In this document: one piece after another, positions 63,223 to 64,000 of the stretch
Layout: every line of letters begins with the position of its first letter
How positions within the stretch are numbered: position 1 is the stretch's first letter
Origin: Anaerohabitans sp964387285
Lineage (GTDB): Bacteria; Zhuqueibacterota; Zhuqueibacteria; Residuimicrobiales; Residuimicrobiaceae
NCBI GenBank assembly: GCA_964387285.1
Contig: CAYLWO010000024.1
Location: 1 to 64,000 of the forward strand
DNA length: 64,000 bases
Direction of reading: 5' to 3'
The notes under the pieces: generated by a model
Told to the model about the DNA's origin: nothing
Database searches by the model: none
What the model saw: only the letters and a program-made list of their open reading frames with translations
Program-made: the position numbers and the translations under genes

Positions 63223-64000
63223 ATGGCTAAATTTTATAGAAACCCGGTTCTGCGCGGCGTTAATCCGGATCCGAGCATTTGTTGCGTGGGTGATGATTTT
63301 TATCTGGTTACCAGCAGCATGCATCTTTATCCCGGCCTGCCCATGTATCACAGTCGTGATCTCATCCATTGGCGGTGCATCGGCCACTGTCTCACTCGGC
63401 CGGAACATTTTTTTCTAAAGAATAATAAAAATTCACCCATGATGTATGCCGCCACCCTGCGATATCACCAGGGCATTTTTTATGTGATCTGCACGGACGT
63501 GCATGGCGGTGGTAATTTTATTGTCTTTGCGGAAAATCCGGCCGGGCCCTGGTCTGCTCCGATAACAGTGGATCGGCCGATGTTCGATCCCAGTCTGTTT
63601 TTTGATGAGGACGCTAAAGTTTATTATACCCGCCGCGGCGAATTCAAGGACAAGAACATTGTACAGGCCGAGATCGACATGCACACCGGCCGGTTGCTCA
63701 CGCCGTTGCGCAGCGTCTGTAAGGGCCTGGTTTCTGACGACGCCGAAGGACCGCATCTGTTTAAAAAAGACGGCTGGTACTACCTCACTATGGGCGAAGG
63801 AGGTTCAAGGTTTTTGCACATGCAGACCATTGCCCGCAGTACAAGTCCGTGGGGTCCTTTTTCAGCCAATCCGGCCAATCCCATCATTGATCAACGACAG
63901 GCGTGGTGGCATCCTATCCGTTCATTGGGACACGCGGATTTTGTCGAGTCCGGCGATGGTCGATGGTGGGCCGTCTGTCTCGGCACACGGCATTATAATT
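63223..64000 (+). CDS. GH43-family glycosidase (beta-xylosidase/arabinofuranosidase-like), 3' end outside the window
   Basis: The open frame starts at ATG 63223 (AAGG 8 bases upstream) and is still open at the window edge after 259 codons. It opens with 'NPVLRGVNPDPSICCVGDDF', the GH43 first blade with the catalytic base Asp in 'NPDPS'. It then has 'LVTSSMHLYPGLPMYHSRDL', 'MFDPSLFFDED' (the pKa-setting Asp) and 'DDAEGPHLFKKDGWYYL' with the catalytic Glu. The five-bladed propeller is therefore largely present. There is no signal peptide, so the enzyme is predicted to act in the cytoplasm on imported oligomers, in contrast to the exported GH2 and GH127. It diverges from the SPFH gene. Confidence 0.88.
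   Translation, partial: MAKFYRNPVLRGVNPDPSICCVGDDFYLVTSSMHLYPGLPMYHSRDLIHWRCIGHCLTRPEHFFLKNNKNSPMMYAATLRYHQGIFYVICTDVHGGGNFIVFAENPAGPWSAPITVDRPMFDPSLFFDEDAKVYYTRRGEFKDKNIVQAEIDMHTGRLLTPLRSVCKGLVSDDAEGPHLFKKDGWYYLTMGEGGSRFLHMQTIARSTSPWGPFSANPANPIIDQRQAWWHPIRSLGHADFVESGDGRWWAVCLGTRHYN

Noticed and set aside
1..64000. tRNA, rRNA, riboswitch or replication origin
   Set aside because: No stretch matched the conserved arms or boxes that can be read by eye. A covariance-model scan would be needed to exclude a diverged RNA.

Overview
The window looks like part of a draft or metagenome-assembled chromosome from an FCB-group bacterium (Bacteroidota relatives such as Ignavibacteria, Calditrichota or KSB1-like lineages). 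The reasons are: five proteins carrying the Por/T9SS-type C-terminal sorting module with the 'NYPNPFN' signature, DUF2911 and DUF3160 proteins, many secreted glycoside hydrolases, and secreted proteins with the 'VGIGTTNP' fibre repeat. A run of exactly 100 N (59992-60091) marks a scaffold join. I see no rRNA, tRNA, CRISPR array, origin or intact prophage. The lineage is inferred from protein style only.

Layout. 1-10.5 kb: secreted M20 amidohydrolase, an 11-12 helix membrane protein of unknown function, a GH2 exo-beta-glucosaminidase-like lipoprotein, an MFS sugar porter and a large unknown glycosidase-like protein. 11.4-17.3 kb: a fibre-repeat protein in an operon with a secreted lysyl-endopeptidase-like serine protease, then a convergent secreted repeat protein. 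17.5-21.5 kb: a leftward set of sugar isomerase/epimerase, MDR dehydrogenase and a propeller plus helical-toroid protein. 21.6-27.7 kb: a repeat-rich accessory stretch with a decayed IS1182-like transposase between two 91-bp direct repeats, an array of short perfect hairpins, and a 2.3-kb segment bounded by 18-bp perfect inverted repeats that holds a protein with an internal (not terminal) sorting domain.

27.7-31.8 kb: a two-gene operon of secreted proteins (helical plus CARDB domain; large Cys-containing protein). 32.1-40.8 kb: a leftward set of five secreted fibre-like proteins; three carry C-terminal peptidase S74 chaperone domains and one a C1q/TNF-like tip, interrupted by a small unknown protein, a DUF2911-TPR protein and a gene remnant. 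41.4-45.8 kb: an outer-membrane barrel and a DevBCA/MacAB-like ABC exporter followed by a LOV-like fragment. 45.9-53.0 kb: a rightward saccharide locus (GH2, GH127, amidohydrolase). 53.2-55.0 kb: a tandem Cys/His mini-protein and two toxin-antitoxin loci, one with a legible promoter and operator. 55.5-64 kb: TIM-barrel secreted protein, OM protein, a gapped DUF3160 protein with sorting domain, a charged periplasmic protein with an SPFH protein, and a GH43 running off the end.

Taken together the genes describe a scavenger of complex, acetamido- and arabinose-containing glycans that exports many proteins to its surface. The most unusual elements are the chromosomal S74 fibre paralogue array, the fibre-protease operon, the inverted-repeat-bounded segment with the misplaced sorting domain, the duplicated Cys/His mini-protein, and the several families of palindromic intergenic repeats.
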